Origin: Anaeramoeba flamelloides
Taxonomy: Eukaryota; Metamonada; Anaeramoebidae
Length of the DNA stretch: 64,000 nucleotides
Direction of reading: 5' to 3'
Assembly: GCA_027625915.1 (NCBI GenBank)
Contig: JANTQA010000012.1
Coordinates: 11,060,501-11,124,500, forward strand
Part shown: positions 34,730-46,000 of the stretch, in pieces
Layout of the letters: every line of letters begins with the position of its first letter
How positions within the stretch are numbered: position 1 is the stretch's first letter
Notes under the pieces: model-generated
What the model saw: the letters and a program-made list of their open reading frames with translations, nothing else
Told to the model about the DNA's origin: nothing
The model's database searches: none
Program-made: the position numbers and the translations under genes

Positions 34730-35518
34730 TTAGTTTTTGTGAGTAATTTTTGTACGAGCTTTTCTTGGTTTTGAGACTGATCTTTGAAGATCTTTGAGCT
34801 GCTGATACTCTTTATTTTTCGATCGAGATTCTCTGGTTTCGAAAATGATTTCCTTTGAGATCTTGCCACGGCTTGAGACTTGTGTCTCGGATTCTGTCAC
34901 AAAAATTTGATCTCGTTCTTCTTTGGGCACGCCCTGAGAGGTGTCGTCCAGGGCATAAAAGAGAACCGTTTTCCCCTCAAGCTTGGTCACGTGAACGAAT
35001 GTGCCCAAGGTGTTTAGATCCACTTTGACCCCCATTTGTATTAGATCGAAAGTTACCTCTTTTTTCCCAGAGAAGATCGACATCTCGAGTGGTGTTCGGT
35101 TCTTCGTGTCCTTTAATTCAAAATTGATGTTAAACTTCTTCAAGATCCTGAAGCATTCCCTTCTATTTTTTTTACACAGCACCAATGCATGTGCTGCAGA
35201 CAGCCCGTTTTTGTCTTGCGCGTTGACATCTGCACCCTTTTCTAACAGTAAATTTGTCACCTCGGGCTGGCCCTTTAAACACGAAAAGTGGAGTGCTGTT
35301 CTTTCTTGTGGGCCGCGGAGATTCGGATCAGATCCCTTTTCCAGAAAATAGATCGCAATTTCTGGTTGCTGCCTTAAAATGGACATTTGAAGAACAGTGT
35401 AAGCTGTCTTGGGGACTTTTTGGTCCACTTGAATTTTGGAATTGGCAACCAATTCTTTGATTTCGTCAAATTTTCCAAACTTGATTAAAAGGTTAAGATC
35501 AAAATTGTCACTCATCAT
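34730..35518 (-). CDS. Ankyrin repeat protein, 262 aa, intronless
   Basis: The frame 35518-34730 encodes about five ankyrin repeats: residues 8-33, 38-70, 73-103 (RTALHFSCLKGQPEVTNLLL, GADVNAQD), 104-138 (GLSAAHALVL) and 140-169 (NRTPLEMSIFSGKKEV). Ankyrin repeats bind protein partners; no catalytic domain is present. Residues 170-262 are a non-repeat tail rich in Arg, Lys, Ser and Glu (KARTKITHKN at the end), possibly disordered. ATG codons at 35518 and 35515 are both possible. The gene is clearly richer in G and C than its neighbours and uses codons such as CTC, GTC and GCC freely, unlike the rest of the window. No orthologue is recognised. Confidence 0.85.
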   Translation of the reverse strand: MMSDNFDLNLLIKFGKFDEIKELVANSKIQVDQKVPKTAYTVLQMSILRQQPEIAIYFLEKGSDPNLRGPQERTALHFSCLKGQPEVTNLLLEKGADVNAQDKNGLSAAHALVLCKKNRRECFRILKKFNINFELKDTKNRTPLEMSIFSGKKEVTFDLIQMGVKVDLNTLGTFVHVTKLEGKTVLFYALDDTSQGVPKEERDQIFVTESETQVSSRGKISKEIIFETRESRSKNKEYQQLKDLQRSVSKPRKARTKITHKN

Positions 35519-36179
35519 TAATCAAAAAAAAAAAAAAAAATCAGAAAAATGAAAAAAGAGAAATTTTTTTTTAATAGAAATTTTGTTTTTTAAATTTTTT
35601 TCACCTTCCATTTAAAGAAATTTCTTAAGTCTGGACTTCTAACAAACTGTATTTTTTTTGATTTGAAATTCTAGAAATAAACAATAAACTTTTTACAATT
35701 AATATTCTCCTTGAAAACTCTAAATATATCTTGAATTATTTAAGGATATATTGCTGGAAATTTATCTCTAAATCCTGTAAATAATTTCGAAATTAACCTT
35801 CATTACTGTTAATTTTGAGTCGAATTTATTAGTGTATCAATAAAACAATATTTTTTTCAAATTAAATTTTTATTAAAAACATGTTTTTGTTACTCAAAAC
35901 TATAATTTGAGAAAAAATAATTTTTTTTTTTTTTTTTTTATTTTGAAGGGAGGAAATCAATTACCTCGTACAGTTATTAGGTTTTTTTTTTAAAATTAAG
36001 AAATTAACAGAAAATTTATTAAATTTTTCAGTTTATTTCTAAAATTAAAAAAAACCTAGGTACTTTCCGTTAGCTTTTCCAATATTTAAAAGAATTGAGT
36101 AAAATCTATGATTTTTCTCTATTCTTTTGAATATGGGAAATTCTAGGCACATTACAGCACTCTACCACACTTGATTGTA

Positions 36180-36600
36180 ACAACTGTAATTTCTAAATTT
36201 TTGTTTAGAAATTTCAATAAAGGATCACAATTTTCTCTATCATTAACTAATGATCAAATAAATAACAAGTCTTTATTTCGAATACAATTAAAGATATTAT
36301 TTTTGTTGATTTGAATTAAATCTTTAATCCAAATTATTCGATTTTCTTTATAGAATGGACAGACCATAAAAAATGATCAATATCTTCATCTGTATCTAGG
36401 TTGAAATATTTTTTGCATAAATTACAAGATTTTGTTTTTGTTTTATTCTTCATATAAACATAAGAATATCTAATTAAATAATTTGTAAATTTTCTTAATT
36501 TTAAGATGGATGTAAAACCCTCCCTTTTTAAATATTTTTCTTATTTGTTTATATTGTTATAAAAAATAATTTTCTTGAAAAAAGAATTACAACTCTAATC
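36180..36600 (-). mobile_element. LINE 3'-end relic (same family as 14772 and 24864)
   Basis: On the minus strand, broken frames read ILKLRKFTNYLIRYSYV, CNLCKKYFN and DEDIDHFLW, matching the C-terminal zinc-knuckle region of the other two LINE copies. Near 36200-36240 the 3' part resembles KFLKKSLEI. Older and shorter than the others; borders approximate. Confidence 0.75.
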
Positions 36601-36728
36601 TATTCTCAAAAGCCTTATAATTGATTTTTTGGCTTTAATGTGTTCTTTTGTGTTGTTATTCCTTTTAGATTAAAAAATAACTTTTGGAACGATTCCTATT
36701 ATACTTCAACAACTTAATATCTCAATTA

Positions 36729-36924
36729 CAGTCAGTTCCACTGTTAAGACAGAAACTTTCAACTAAATTTAGGCACAAAAAAATTTTCAAATTAAGGCTC
36801 AAAAATCAAATTCTAGTAAAATAATTTGTAAAAAAAAAATTGAATAATATTTGCTTTAATTTGAGATTATTTTTGTTTATTGAATTTAGTTCAGAGTTTA
36901 TGTCTTAAAAGCATAATTGACTGT
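36729..36924. mobile_element. MITE of the CAGTCAGTT(C/T)CAC family, copy 6
   Basis: CAGTCAGTTCCACTGTTAAG at the left and CTTAAAAGCATAATTGACTG at the right. TA precedes the left end, and the right TA is mutated. Confidence 0.75.
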
Positions 36925-38409
36925 GTAAAAAAATCTTTGTTTCTACTTTTTGATCCAATACAATATATATTAAGTTTTCAAAATTATAACTAAATTCAAA
37001 TTCATTTTAAATGATAATTCCTTGATGTTTTAAGAAAAATGTTAAATAATAAAATTAATTTACAAAAAAATTTTTTATAATTCCCTTAATTTTTATTTTT
37101 TTTTTGGGTGTTTTTTTTTTAGAACTTTTTATCAAAAATTAATTCTGTATTTTGTTAGGAAATTTTCACATTTGATCATATTTTATGTTTTTTATTTAGA
37201 ATTTTCGAAAAATAACAAACTAATATCGAATTGGTTTATTATTTAGTGTCCCTTTATTTGATCATTTACTGGTATTTGAAATCTAAATTTGAAAAATGTT
37301 CACTGTATTTTCAATTTCCTTTTTCTTACAAAGTCAAAAATAAAAACTTATTTCTTTCGAAAAACTCTATTAATAAAAAGGAAATTGAAAACAAAGTTAA
37401 AATTTTTCCGGTTTAGTATTGAAAAACCAGTAATATCAAGGTATTTTATAAAAATGAAATATACCTTTGATTAGCAACAAGGGTTTAACCAAGTCTGGGG
37501 AGGTTGTTTGAATAAGACTACCGAAACATCCTTAAAAAGAAATACTTTTACAAATAATTTTTGAATCGAAAATCATAATTATTTTTCACTTCATTTCCTT
37601 TACTTCCTTTTACAATAAGAGTTTTCAAAGACTTAGATTCTCGTTTGTGATTTTTATTTATTTGTTTGGTATTTTTTATTCTATAAAGTGGATAACTAAA
37701 GAAACTGACTATTTGATGAGCAATACCTTAAATCATATTCATACACAGCTTTTCAATATTTATTGAAGAGAAAAAAACCAAAATATGTCTCTCAGATATC
37801 CCAAATCAGGTATATTTCGATTTCCTTGTGATAATTGGGTTTTTTAATGGTTTCTTTTAATTGGAAGATTTGGGATTATTATTTTAGGAAGAATGAAACA
37901 AAATTTTATTATTTTTCATTTTGCGATTGGACGTACTCATAAATTGATTGAAATTTGTGATTTCTCTTAATATTTTTTGGTATTTTTTTCTGATAAACCC
38001 AAACAAATGAAGGTTCCAAAAGGAAATACATATTTCAAAATTCAAAAAAAGGAAATCAACTGAAATATTCTCACATTTCTTATTCAAAGACCAGAATTTA
38101 ACAACAAATTCTCCACACCCTCCAAGAATAATTTCTGAGATTTTTTATACTTCTCTTCTTTTCCAGTCAAAAAAAGATCTATGTCTCTTAAAAAACAAGG
38201 TAAACGTCACTTTTAGAAAAAATGATGATATTCAAATTGTCTTGTTGTCTCCTCAAGGTACCTAAGAACAATCTTAAAACACACAATTTCGATTAAACAA
38301 AAATTAAGGTTTACTTTTATCATTTTTTTCTTATTGTTATTTTTTTTTAATCAGCAAAGAATTGCTTTTTCAAAACTTTTTTTTTTTTTTTATAATCAAA
38401 AACTCGGTC

Positions 38410-39678
38410 ATGTCAATCTTATTCTTTAAAGATCCTCAAACAATTCTTTCCTTGAAAACATTCTTCCAAATCCTCTCATTCCAAGTCAAATACGTACAAG
38501 AGAATCCTGAAAACTTACAATTACCCCTTTTACCAGCATTGGAAAAGAACGACGAATATGTGCAAGGAGAGGAAGACATTGCACTCCACGTTGCCACTTT
38601 AAAAGGAAAAAAAATTGTCTCCAAATGGTTTGGCACAAAGAAGGAGACAAGATCTGAAATCACCCAATGGTCTGAATTTGTAGGCAAGCTCAGGAAGGGG
38701 CTTGCAGAAAAAGCCGACATAAAGCCCGTTCTTGGTGAATTAAACCAAAAACTCTCGGATCGTGTCTTTCTTATTAATGGTTCCGAACCAACATTCGCAG
38801 ATTTGATGCTTTATCCAATTGTCCATTTGTTAATTGCTCAAATTGGCGAACAGCAAAGGAATGGATTTTGTAATGTCACAAGATATCTCAATCATCTCCA
38901 AAACCTCGAGATCATCACTAAATATAGAATCAAAGAATTACCACTCATCCCCATCCAAATTGGGTTTCGATCTGAATCCTTAATCAAGCCAAAGGTCAAA
39001 CAACAACCACAAAAAAAGAACCAACAACAACAACAACAACAAAAGGGAAACAAAGGAAAAAGGCAAAAGCCAACACAGGAAGAAATCCAAAGACTAAGAG
39101 AACAAAAAAAACAACAACAACAAAAAAAAAAACAAAACAACCAACAACAACAACAAAAAAAGGTAGTTGAATTACCCACAGACTGCTTTAATCATGTCAA
39201 CTTGCAAGTTGGTAAAATTATAAAAGTTGAAAACCACCCAAATGCAGACAGTCTATTAATTGAAACCATCGATTTTGGAGAAGAAGAACCAAGACAAGTT
39301 GTTTCTGGAATACGAAAGTTTTTCAAGCACGAAGAACTTGTAGGCAAATTAATTGTCTGTATCACCAATTTAAAAAAATCAAAACTGAGACAAGTTTGGA
39401 GCTATGCAATGATCCTTGCAGCTTCGAATTCAGACCACACCCAAGTCGAAATAATTGAACCACCTCAAGGCAGCAAAGTCGGTGAAAGGGTTCTAATCGG
39501 CGATTTGATCACAACAGAACCAGATCGATTATTAAACCCAAAAAGAAAATACTGGAGAACCCTTCAAATGGGTCTCAAAACTAATGAATCCGCAGTTGCT
39601 ACATTTGACGGAAACCCATTAAAAACCTCTCTTGGTGTCTGTAAAGCTAAATCATTAACCAATTGCAAAATTAAATAA
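38410..39678 (+). CDS. Arc1p/AIMP1-like tRNA-binding cofactor (GST-C-like domain plus EMAPII OB-fold), 422 aa
   Basis: In animals and fungi such proteins hold aminoacyl-tRNA synthetases together and deliver tRNA. Residues about 60-190 resemble a GST C-terminal domain of the synthetase-complex type (ITQWSEFVGKLRK, INGSEPTFADLMLYPIVHLL). Residues about 195-255 are a Gln/Lys-rich linker. Residues about 258-422 are a full EMAPII tRNA-binding domain: FNHVNLQVGKIIKVENHPNA, DSLLIETIDFGEEEPRQVVS, VCITNLKKSKLRQVWSYAMI, LNPKRKYWRTLQ and VCKAKSLTNCKIK. The ATG at 38410 is preferred over an upstream non-ATG start, which would add a Phe-run. The usual MRGV near the SxAM motif is LRQV here. Intronless in its coding part. 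It could instead descend from a synthetase C-terminal extension, but no catalytic domain is present. Confidence 0.9.
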   Translation: MSILFFKDPQTILSLKTFFQILSFQVKYVQENPENLQLPLLPALEKNDEYVQGEEDIALHVATLKGKKIVSKWFGTKKETRSEITQWSEFVGKLRKGLAEKADIKPVLGELNQKLSDRVFLINGSEPTFADLMLYPIVHLLIAQIGEQQRNGFCNVTRYLNHLQNLEIITKYRIKELPLIPIQIGFRSESLIKPKVKQQPQKKNQQQQQQQKGNKGKRQKPTQEEIQRLREQKKQQQQKKKQNNQQQQQKKVVELPTDCFNHVNLQVGKIIKVENHPNADSLLIETIDFGEEEPRQVVSGIRKFFKHEELVGKLIVCITNLKKSKLRQVWSYAMILAASNSDHTQVEIIEPPQGSKVGERVLIGDLITTEPDRLLNPKRKYWRTLQMGLKTNESAVATFDGNPLKTSLGVCKAKSLTNCKIK

Positions 39679-40355
39679 GACCAATGCTTAACAAAAGCAC
39701 AATCAAAATTAATCAATTAATTCTTCTTCAAATTCTCCGGATCTCCGTATTATTCTGATTCTTATACTTTTTATTTTTATTCTCATTATGGGACTTATTC
39801 GTTTTTCCATTTTTATTTTTTATTCTTATTCTTATTCATATTCTTTTTCTTTTTTTTTTAAAAAAATATTAATTGGATTTAGCAATAATTTTTGAAAAAA
39901 GAATAAAAAAAAAATTCTTACGTTTTATATTCTAAATTTAAAACACACTTTTATCAAATAAAGAATTTAGATAAAATAAATGAAAAAAAAAAAATAAAAA
40001 ATTGATCTTTATCATTTTTATTTACCAAATTGCAAATGGTTGAAATTTTTTTAATATTTTATCCAAGTTTCATATAGATTTATTGTAGAATATTCATTTG
40101 TTGAAATTTGACGAAAAAACTCTAAAAAATCTTTTCCATACAAATTTAAAATAGTAGATATATTCCATTATTCACAAAAACTGTGGATTTTTTAAAAATT
40201 TAATTTTCATTTGTTATTTAAGATGAAAGAGTATTATTAATTAAGACTCTTTATGTTAAACATATTGAACAATAAATTATTCAAAGAATTCAAAGATAAA
40301 AAAATTGAATAATAACTACTGATAAGTTCTATAAGATATAGTAAAGTAAAAAATA

Positions 40356-40700
40356 CCTGAAATGAATATCATAATACTGAACAAGATTTTGAATTGTGAG
40401 TATTAGTAAAATTGATGTGTAATTATTTTTATTTACAATCAAATCCTTTTTTTATAAAAAACCAAATTTTTTATGAGTTTAGTAATAAGCCTACCTAAAG
40501 TTCATTAAAGTAGGGTGTCTATAGAAATCTCATTTAATTGTATGATAGCTAAAGTAGATCAACTTTTTTTGTAAAACAATCGGGTTTTTATATAGGTTTA
40601 CTAAAGTCTGGAAAATGATAATTTTTATTTATGTTATTTTATTAATTGAATGGTGTTTTGAATAAGTGAAATTTAAAAATCATTATTTTAATAAATAGTT
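40356..40700. mobile_element. Inverted-repeat element (ATGAAAATAAT... ends), copy 2, partial
   Basis: Starts with TA then CCTGAAATGAATATCATAAT. It contains TAAGCCTACCTAAAGTTCAT and TAGGGTGTCTATAGAA, shared with the split copy at 24758-26047 and the copy at 58363-58836. A matching right terminus was not found. Confidence 0.6.
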
Positions 40701-41999
40701 AGTTATAATTTTCAAAAGTAATAAAGAAAAATATTTAGTTATATTTAGATTCAAAATGTTTTCTAAATTAATTCTGTTATGTGATAATATTAACAAGTTT
40801 TCAATTTTTTTGTTAATAAAGAGGTATTATAATTTTTTTTCGGGAAATATTGATTAATGTCAACACAATTGAAATAAGTCTGTCTCTATTTTATATTTTT
40901 TTTTCTGATGGAAATTTATTTTGGGAAGAACATGAAGGTATTTTATTTTGTCTCAAACGATTTATAAATTACTTAATTTTTTCACAAGAGCAATTTTTTA
41001 TAAAAAAAAAACTCCAAAATATACTATTTTTCAGTAAAATAGACTAATTACATGCAATGAAAGCGTTTGAATGGATATTATGAGAAAAAAAATTGATTAT
41101 GTAAATTTTAAAATTGCAATTATTTTTTCATCATTTCACTTTTTTTTTCAATTTTATTTAATAAATTAATCGGTTTGTAATTTTTTTTTTTTGTACAAGA
41201 TTGCTAGCCACTTGGTAAAAAAGTGTTATTTTAATGTCATTGAAATAGTAAAAAAAACTATAGATAAATAATAAAGATTTATATGTAAATTTTCTTTTAT
41301 TTTCAATAGGAGATCAAAATGAAAATTCATATTTTTTTTTTAAATGTACCAAAGAATTTTCATTTTTCATTTTTTAAGAAAATATATTAATTTATTATAT
41401 TTGCCTGTACTAATATCAACTATTCTTAGATATGTATTATTCAACTTATATCTTGGTTCTTCTTGAAACCCCAATTACAAAAAATAACCAATACTGTTAA
41501 ATTCAAATAATTGGATTTAAAATTTTTGTTTCAATTTCCATTTTTGGAAATTTTTACTTAGTTTTGAATAATTATTTCATTGGTCTAAATGTTAAAAAAA
41601 TTTGAAAAATTATTTGACTTCTATTATATTCCTTGAAAAGATATTTTGAAAATTTGTTTTATATAGGACTATGAAATTAACATATTTTATAAATATTGTA
41701 GCTTTTTTATCTATATTTCCCCTTAATAAATTAGATTTTTTTTTTTTGACAAAGGATATTATTATCATTTCTATATTACTATTTTAATTTTTTTGTTCTC
41801 TTTTTTTATTTAAATAAATGTTCTTTATTTACTCTTTTCTCTAACAAATTGTGTATAAACAATTCCTTTTTAATATAAACTCTTTTTCAGTCAAAGAGCC
41901 CAGACTTTATTAAAGAAATAGAATACATATTCTATTAGTTTAATTCATTATTCTTCAAAAACTAATATTTAAATTTTTAGATCACAATCATTTTTTCTC

Positions 42000-42500
42000 A
42001 TTTTGTAAATTTTTTTTTTTATTTTTATTTTTTTTTTTCTTTCTTTTTCTTTTTTTTTTTTTAAAAATTAAATTTGAAAAAAAAAATATTTGAAACTCCA
42101 AATTAACATTAATAAAATTGAGGTTTTTTATTTTCTTCTAAAAATTCATACCTAAACAAGTAAAAAATACTTTTTTCAACAATTTTAATTTTCTAAAGAA
42201 ATTGAGATTTTTGCACCAGAGACCTTACAATGAAAGGAGCACAAAAAAATTTATAATATTTTTTTTTTTCTTTTTTTCGTCTTCTTTTCTTTTTTGTTTT
42301 TTTTAAAAGTTAATTTGAAAAAAAAAGGTATAAAACTCTAGATTAACTTTAAAAAAAATGAGGCTTTGAATTTTCGGTTAAAATTCAGATACTTACTTTT
42401 AAAGAATCTTATTGTCAACAATTTTAGTCAACTAAAGAAATTGAGAAATTTTTACAAGAGAACGTTCCAATGAAGTGGCACAAAATTTTTTTTAACATTT
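42000..42500. repeat. Two-copy direct duplication, about 235-245 bp per unit
   Basis: Each unit has a T-run, then AATTTGAAAAAAAAA, TTAACTTTAA-like sequence, GAGGTTTT or GAGGCTTT, CAACAATTTTA, CTAAAGAAATTGAGA and CAATGAA. The units start near 42005 and 42250 and have diverged to perhaps 75-80 percent by eye. Confidence 0.65.
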
Positions 42501-43027
42501 TATTTTTTTCAAAATTTATAGTTATTTTTGTTTTTTTTTTATGAATATCAACTCTAATACGAAGTTATTATTTCTCGTATTTCTAAACAACCCAAGTTTG
42601 GTTGATTCTTAAAAATAAAGTGAATTTTTTATTTTTGACTTGTTACTCTTTGAGTGAAATGGAATTTATAATATTCAAACTTTTAAAAATATATAAAATA
42701 CAAATTCTGTTCTCTTCAACAAACAACATCAAACGGGGCAGAAAATATTTTTGAGAACAATAATATACTAAATTGAAATATTTAAACAAAAAAAAAAAAA
42801 AGAAAAAGAAAAATAAATATTTGAATTAAATTTATTATTTTAAATATAAAATAGCGTAATTTAAAAACATTAAAAATCTATACATTTATTAAATAATTTT
42901 ATTTGAGGTGATCAAAATACAATAAAAAAAACAGTTTGTCAAATTGAGATCAGAATTGATCGGTTCTTGGTAAAGAAAGTTTTTTAGGATGCAATCTAAA
43001 TATAATAAAAGTCAAAATCTAAATAAT

Positions 43028-46000
43028 TTAATTTTCATGTTTTGCTAAAATTAGTAATAATTTTTTATAGTGGTTGCTTTGAATAAAATCATTATAGCTA
43101 TCTGTTGATATAATTCTAATTACAGAATCTAAAGCGTTATCAAACATTTTGTTTTCAAAAAAACCTTTATTAATATTCAAAGAAATATCTTTTCTCACAT
43201 TGCTTTCAATATTTATTTCAAATTCGGAACTATTTGAAATATAATTTTTATAAATATGCTTTGCGTAATATGTAATTAATCCTGTTTCTTCTGGATGAAT
43301 TTTTTGAAATTTAAGGACCTGTTTATAAAATAATAAATTTTCTTCGGCAAACTGATCTTTTAAATATTGTTCAAAAACAAAAAAAGAGATTTCGTTTTTC
43401 ATCAGATCTTTAAATGGGATAATTGAATTTGTTCCTTTCTTTGGGTGTTTATTTTTCTCTTTACCTATTTTTGATTTTTTTTTATTAATTTTCTTTTTAT
43501 TTTTATTTGTAGTAAAAGTATTTTTATTATTACTGATACTATTATCTTTTCTAATGCAATTGTTAAAATTTGGTTTGGTATTGTCAAATATTTTTTTCGA
43601 ATTCTTTTTCTTTTTCTTTTTCTTTTTTTTCTTCATCTCTCTTTGTTTTTTCCGATCCAATCTTTTTTTGGCTTTGATCTTTAACTTTGATTCCTCATTT
43701 TCTTTTTCTTTTAATTCTTCAATTTCGATTAATTCTTCGCGATTTAATAAATTATACATTTCCTTTACCAATTCTACAAAAACCAAATTAATGTTCATAT
43801 TATTTTTTGTAGATGTTTGAATGAAAGGGCAGGATATTTTTTTCGCTAACAATTTAGCCCTTTGATTTATTGTTTTTTCATTTTCTTGATAATTATTAAT
43901 TAAATCGTTTTTACTTGAGCATATTACTATAGGAATTTTTTTAATTTTTTTCAATATCTCATTATTGTCGATGTCAATATCATCATTTTTATCCTTGTTA
44001 ATCTCGTTACCACCCACATCACCATCTTCGTCTCCACCCCCAATCTCACCCTCATTAATTTTTTCAATTTTAGTTAACTGGTTATCATTACTATTCTTCT
44101 TAATGAACCTGGAATTGTTTTTTTTCAATGAAAAAATTTCTTTTAAATATGTATCTTCTAAAGTGTCAAACAATTCTTCTGATTGGTCTATGGAAAAATT
44201 TAAAATAAATCCATCGCTTTCATTTATCCATTTTTTTAAAAAAATTTCATAAATTTTTTTACCAGACACATCCAAAATATTTAATAACATTTCTCTTTTT
44301 TTAATCAGAATGAATTTATTATAATGATTTTCAATGCTTTGCAAATATTGGGGATAATAATTCCTATCAATTAGCCTTTCAACTAATTTAGTTTTCCCAG
44401 ATTTTTGTGGTCCTAAGATACAAATATTAAATGTTCTTGACTTTGGAAACCCATCAACAATCCCTTTGATTTGGAAGGGTATTCTAATATTTAATAAATT
44501 CTGCTTAATTAATTGACTGTTATTTTCAAAATTTTCTAATAAGGGCAAATTATTTTCTTTGTTATTACTCCCATGCCCATTGTTGTTTAATTTATTTAAT
44601 TTATCTTCCCATTTTTCTAATAATTGTATACATTTCTTTTGTTGATAAATTCTGGCCATGTCTAGGGCAGATTGGTTATTGTTATCCAAAATAAGTAAAT
44701 TTGCATCATTTATTAACAATAGTTCAACAATTTTCTCATAACCATTTCTACTCGCTTTATGTAATGGCGTTAATCCAGTATTGTCTTGGATATTAATATT
44801 ACAATCATCAAACGCTAATAATTTAATTATGATTTCGTATAGCCCCCTTGATGCGGCTGCCTGTAAAACCGTATTACCCTTTAAGTCCATTGTATTATAA
44901 TTACACCCCTTGGCTAACAAATAATTAAATAATTTTAATCTCACCATATTTTTATTATTCTTGTGATTATTGTTTTTCTCATCAACAATGTAACCATCAT
45001 ATTTGATATTTGTATTATTCTGTGTCTCATTCTCATCGTTATCACCACCACCTAAATTATCGTTTAAATTCCCATCATTTGTTTTTATATTATGTTTCCT
45101 TATTTTTTGATAGGAATAAATTAATGTCTGTAAAGGGTTCAGTCCCGAAGAGTCAACTATATTCCAATCGACATCAAAGTCACTTAATATTTTGCAACAA
45201 TCTAAATTTATACCTTTTTGCATTAAGACATGTAAAGGAGTTCGACCAAATTTATCTTTAAAATGGATTAATTTTGAGCCATTTTTTAATTTTAAAAAAA
45301 ATGACAGCATCTCTGGGTTACCCCAATTACAGGCATAATGTAAAACAGTACTGTCATCTTTAGGATCAATCATATTTATTTTTATTTTTTTTTTTTGAAA
45401 CAATTTTTTAATTTTTTCAAAATCTTTTTTTTTAAGGACTTTTTTACATTTTTTATCCATCTGTCTTGTTTTGAACGAAGATAAATTATATTGCTTATTA
45501 ATTTTTTTCTTTTTAAAATTTTTATTCTTTTCAAAATCAAAAAAACTATTCTGTTTAATTATCTTTGGAGTTTTTAATAAATATTTATTGAAATTTGATT
45601 GCTCTTCCATTCCATTCAAGTATTCTTCTTCAGTATCCGATAAGCATTTTAATGATATACTTCTTCTATGTTTCTTCCCCCCACTTTTGTAATTTTTTTC
45701 AAATAATTTATTATGATTGTAGTTATCGTTATCATGGAAGTTATTATTATTATTATTCTTATTCTTATTAACATTAATTGACAGATTTAATGTATTTTTG
45801 ATATTTTTTCTTTTTCTTTTAATGATTTTTTTTTTGTTCTTATCCGCATTCTTCTTCCGAATCTTATTATGAGTCTTATGGATTTTATTACCACGAACCT
45901 TATTCTTAATTTCCCGATCAGATTTAAAATGATTTTTATTCTTGTTGGAACCATTACCCATATTATTCTCCAGATATACACCATGTTTAACACTAATTAA

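Larger units (their letters stand above)
35519..38409. other. Intergenic region between the ankyrin and tRNA-binding cofactor genes
   Basis: Holds a LINE relic (36180-36600) and a MITE (36729-36924). A palindrome near 36090-36136 (ATTGAGTAAAATCTATGATT then TTTCTCTATTCTTTTGAAT) recurs around 50380-50420. Upstream of the plus-strand gene, TTTTTTTTAATCAG at about 38341-38354 could be a 5'-UTR splice acceptor. No gene supported. Confidence 0.5.
39679..43027. other. Gene-free region with repeats
   Basis: Contains a partial inverted-repeat element (40356-40700) and a direct duplication (42000-42500). Otherwise long A/T runs and chance frames such as 40850-41047. No gene supported. Confidence 0.55.

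Noticed and set aside
37783-38216. Possible tiny two-exon basic peptide (ATGTCTCTCAGATATCCC, then an exon after TTCTTTTCCAG ending KKQGKRHF).
   Set aside because: Donor- and acceptor-like sites exist and phases agree, but a 24-residue product has no homologue and could arise by chance.
38892-39179. Cys/Phe-rich minus-strand frame.
   Set aside because: It is the antisense of the Gln/Lys-rich linker of the tRNA-binding cofactor.
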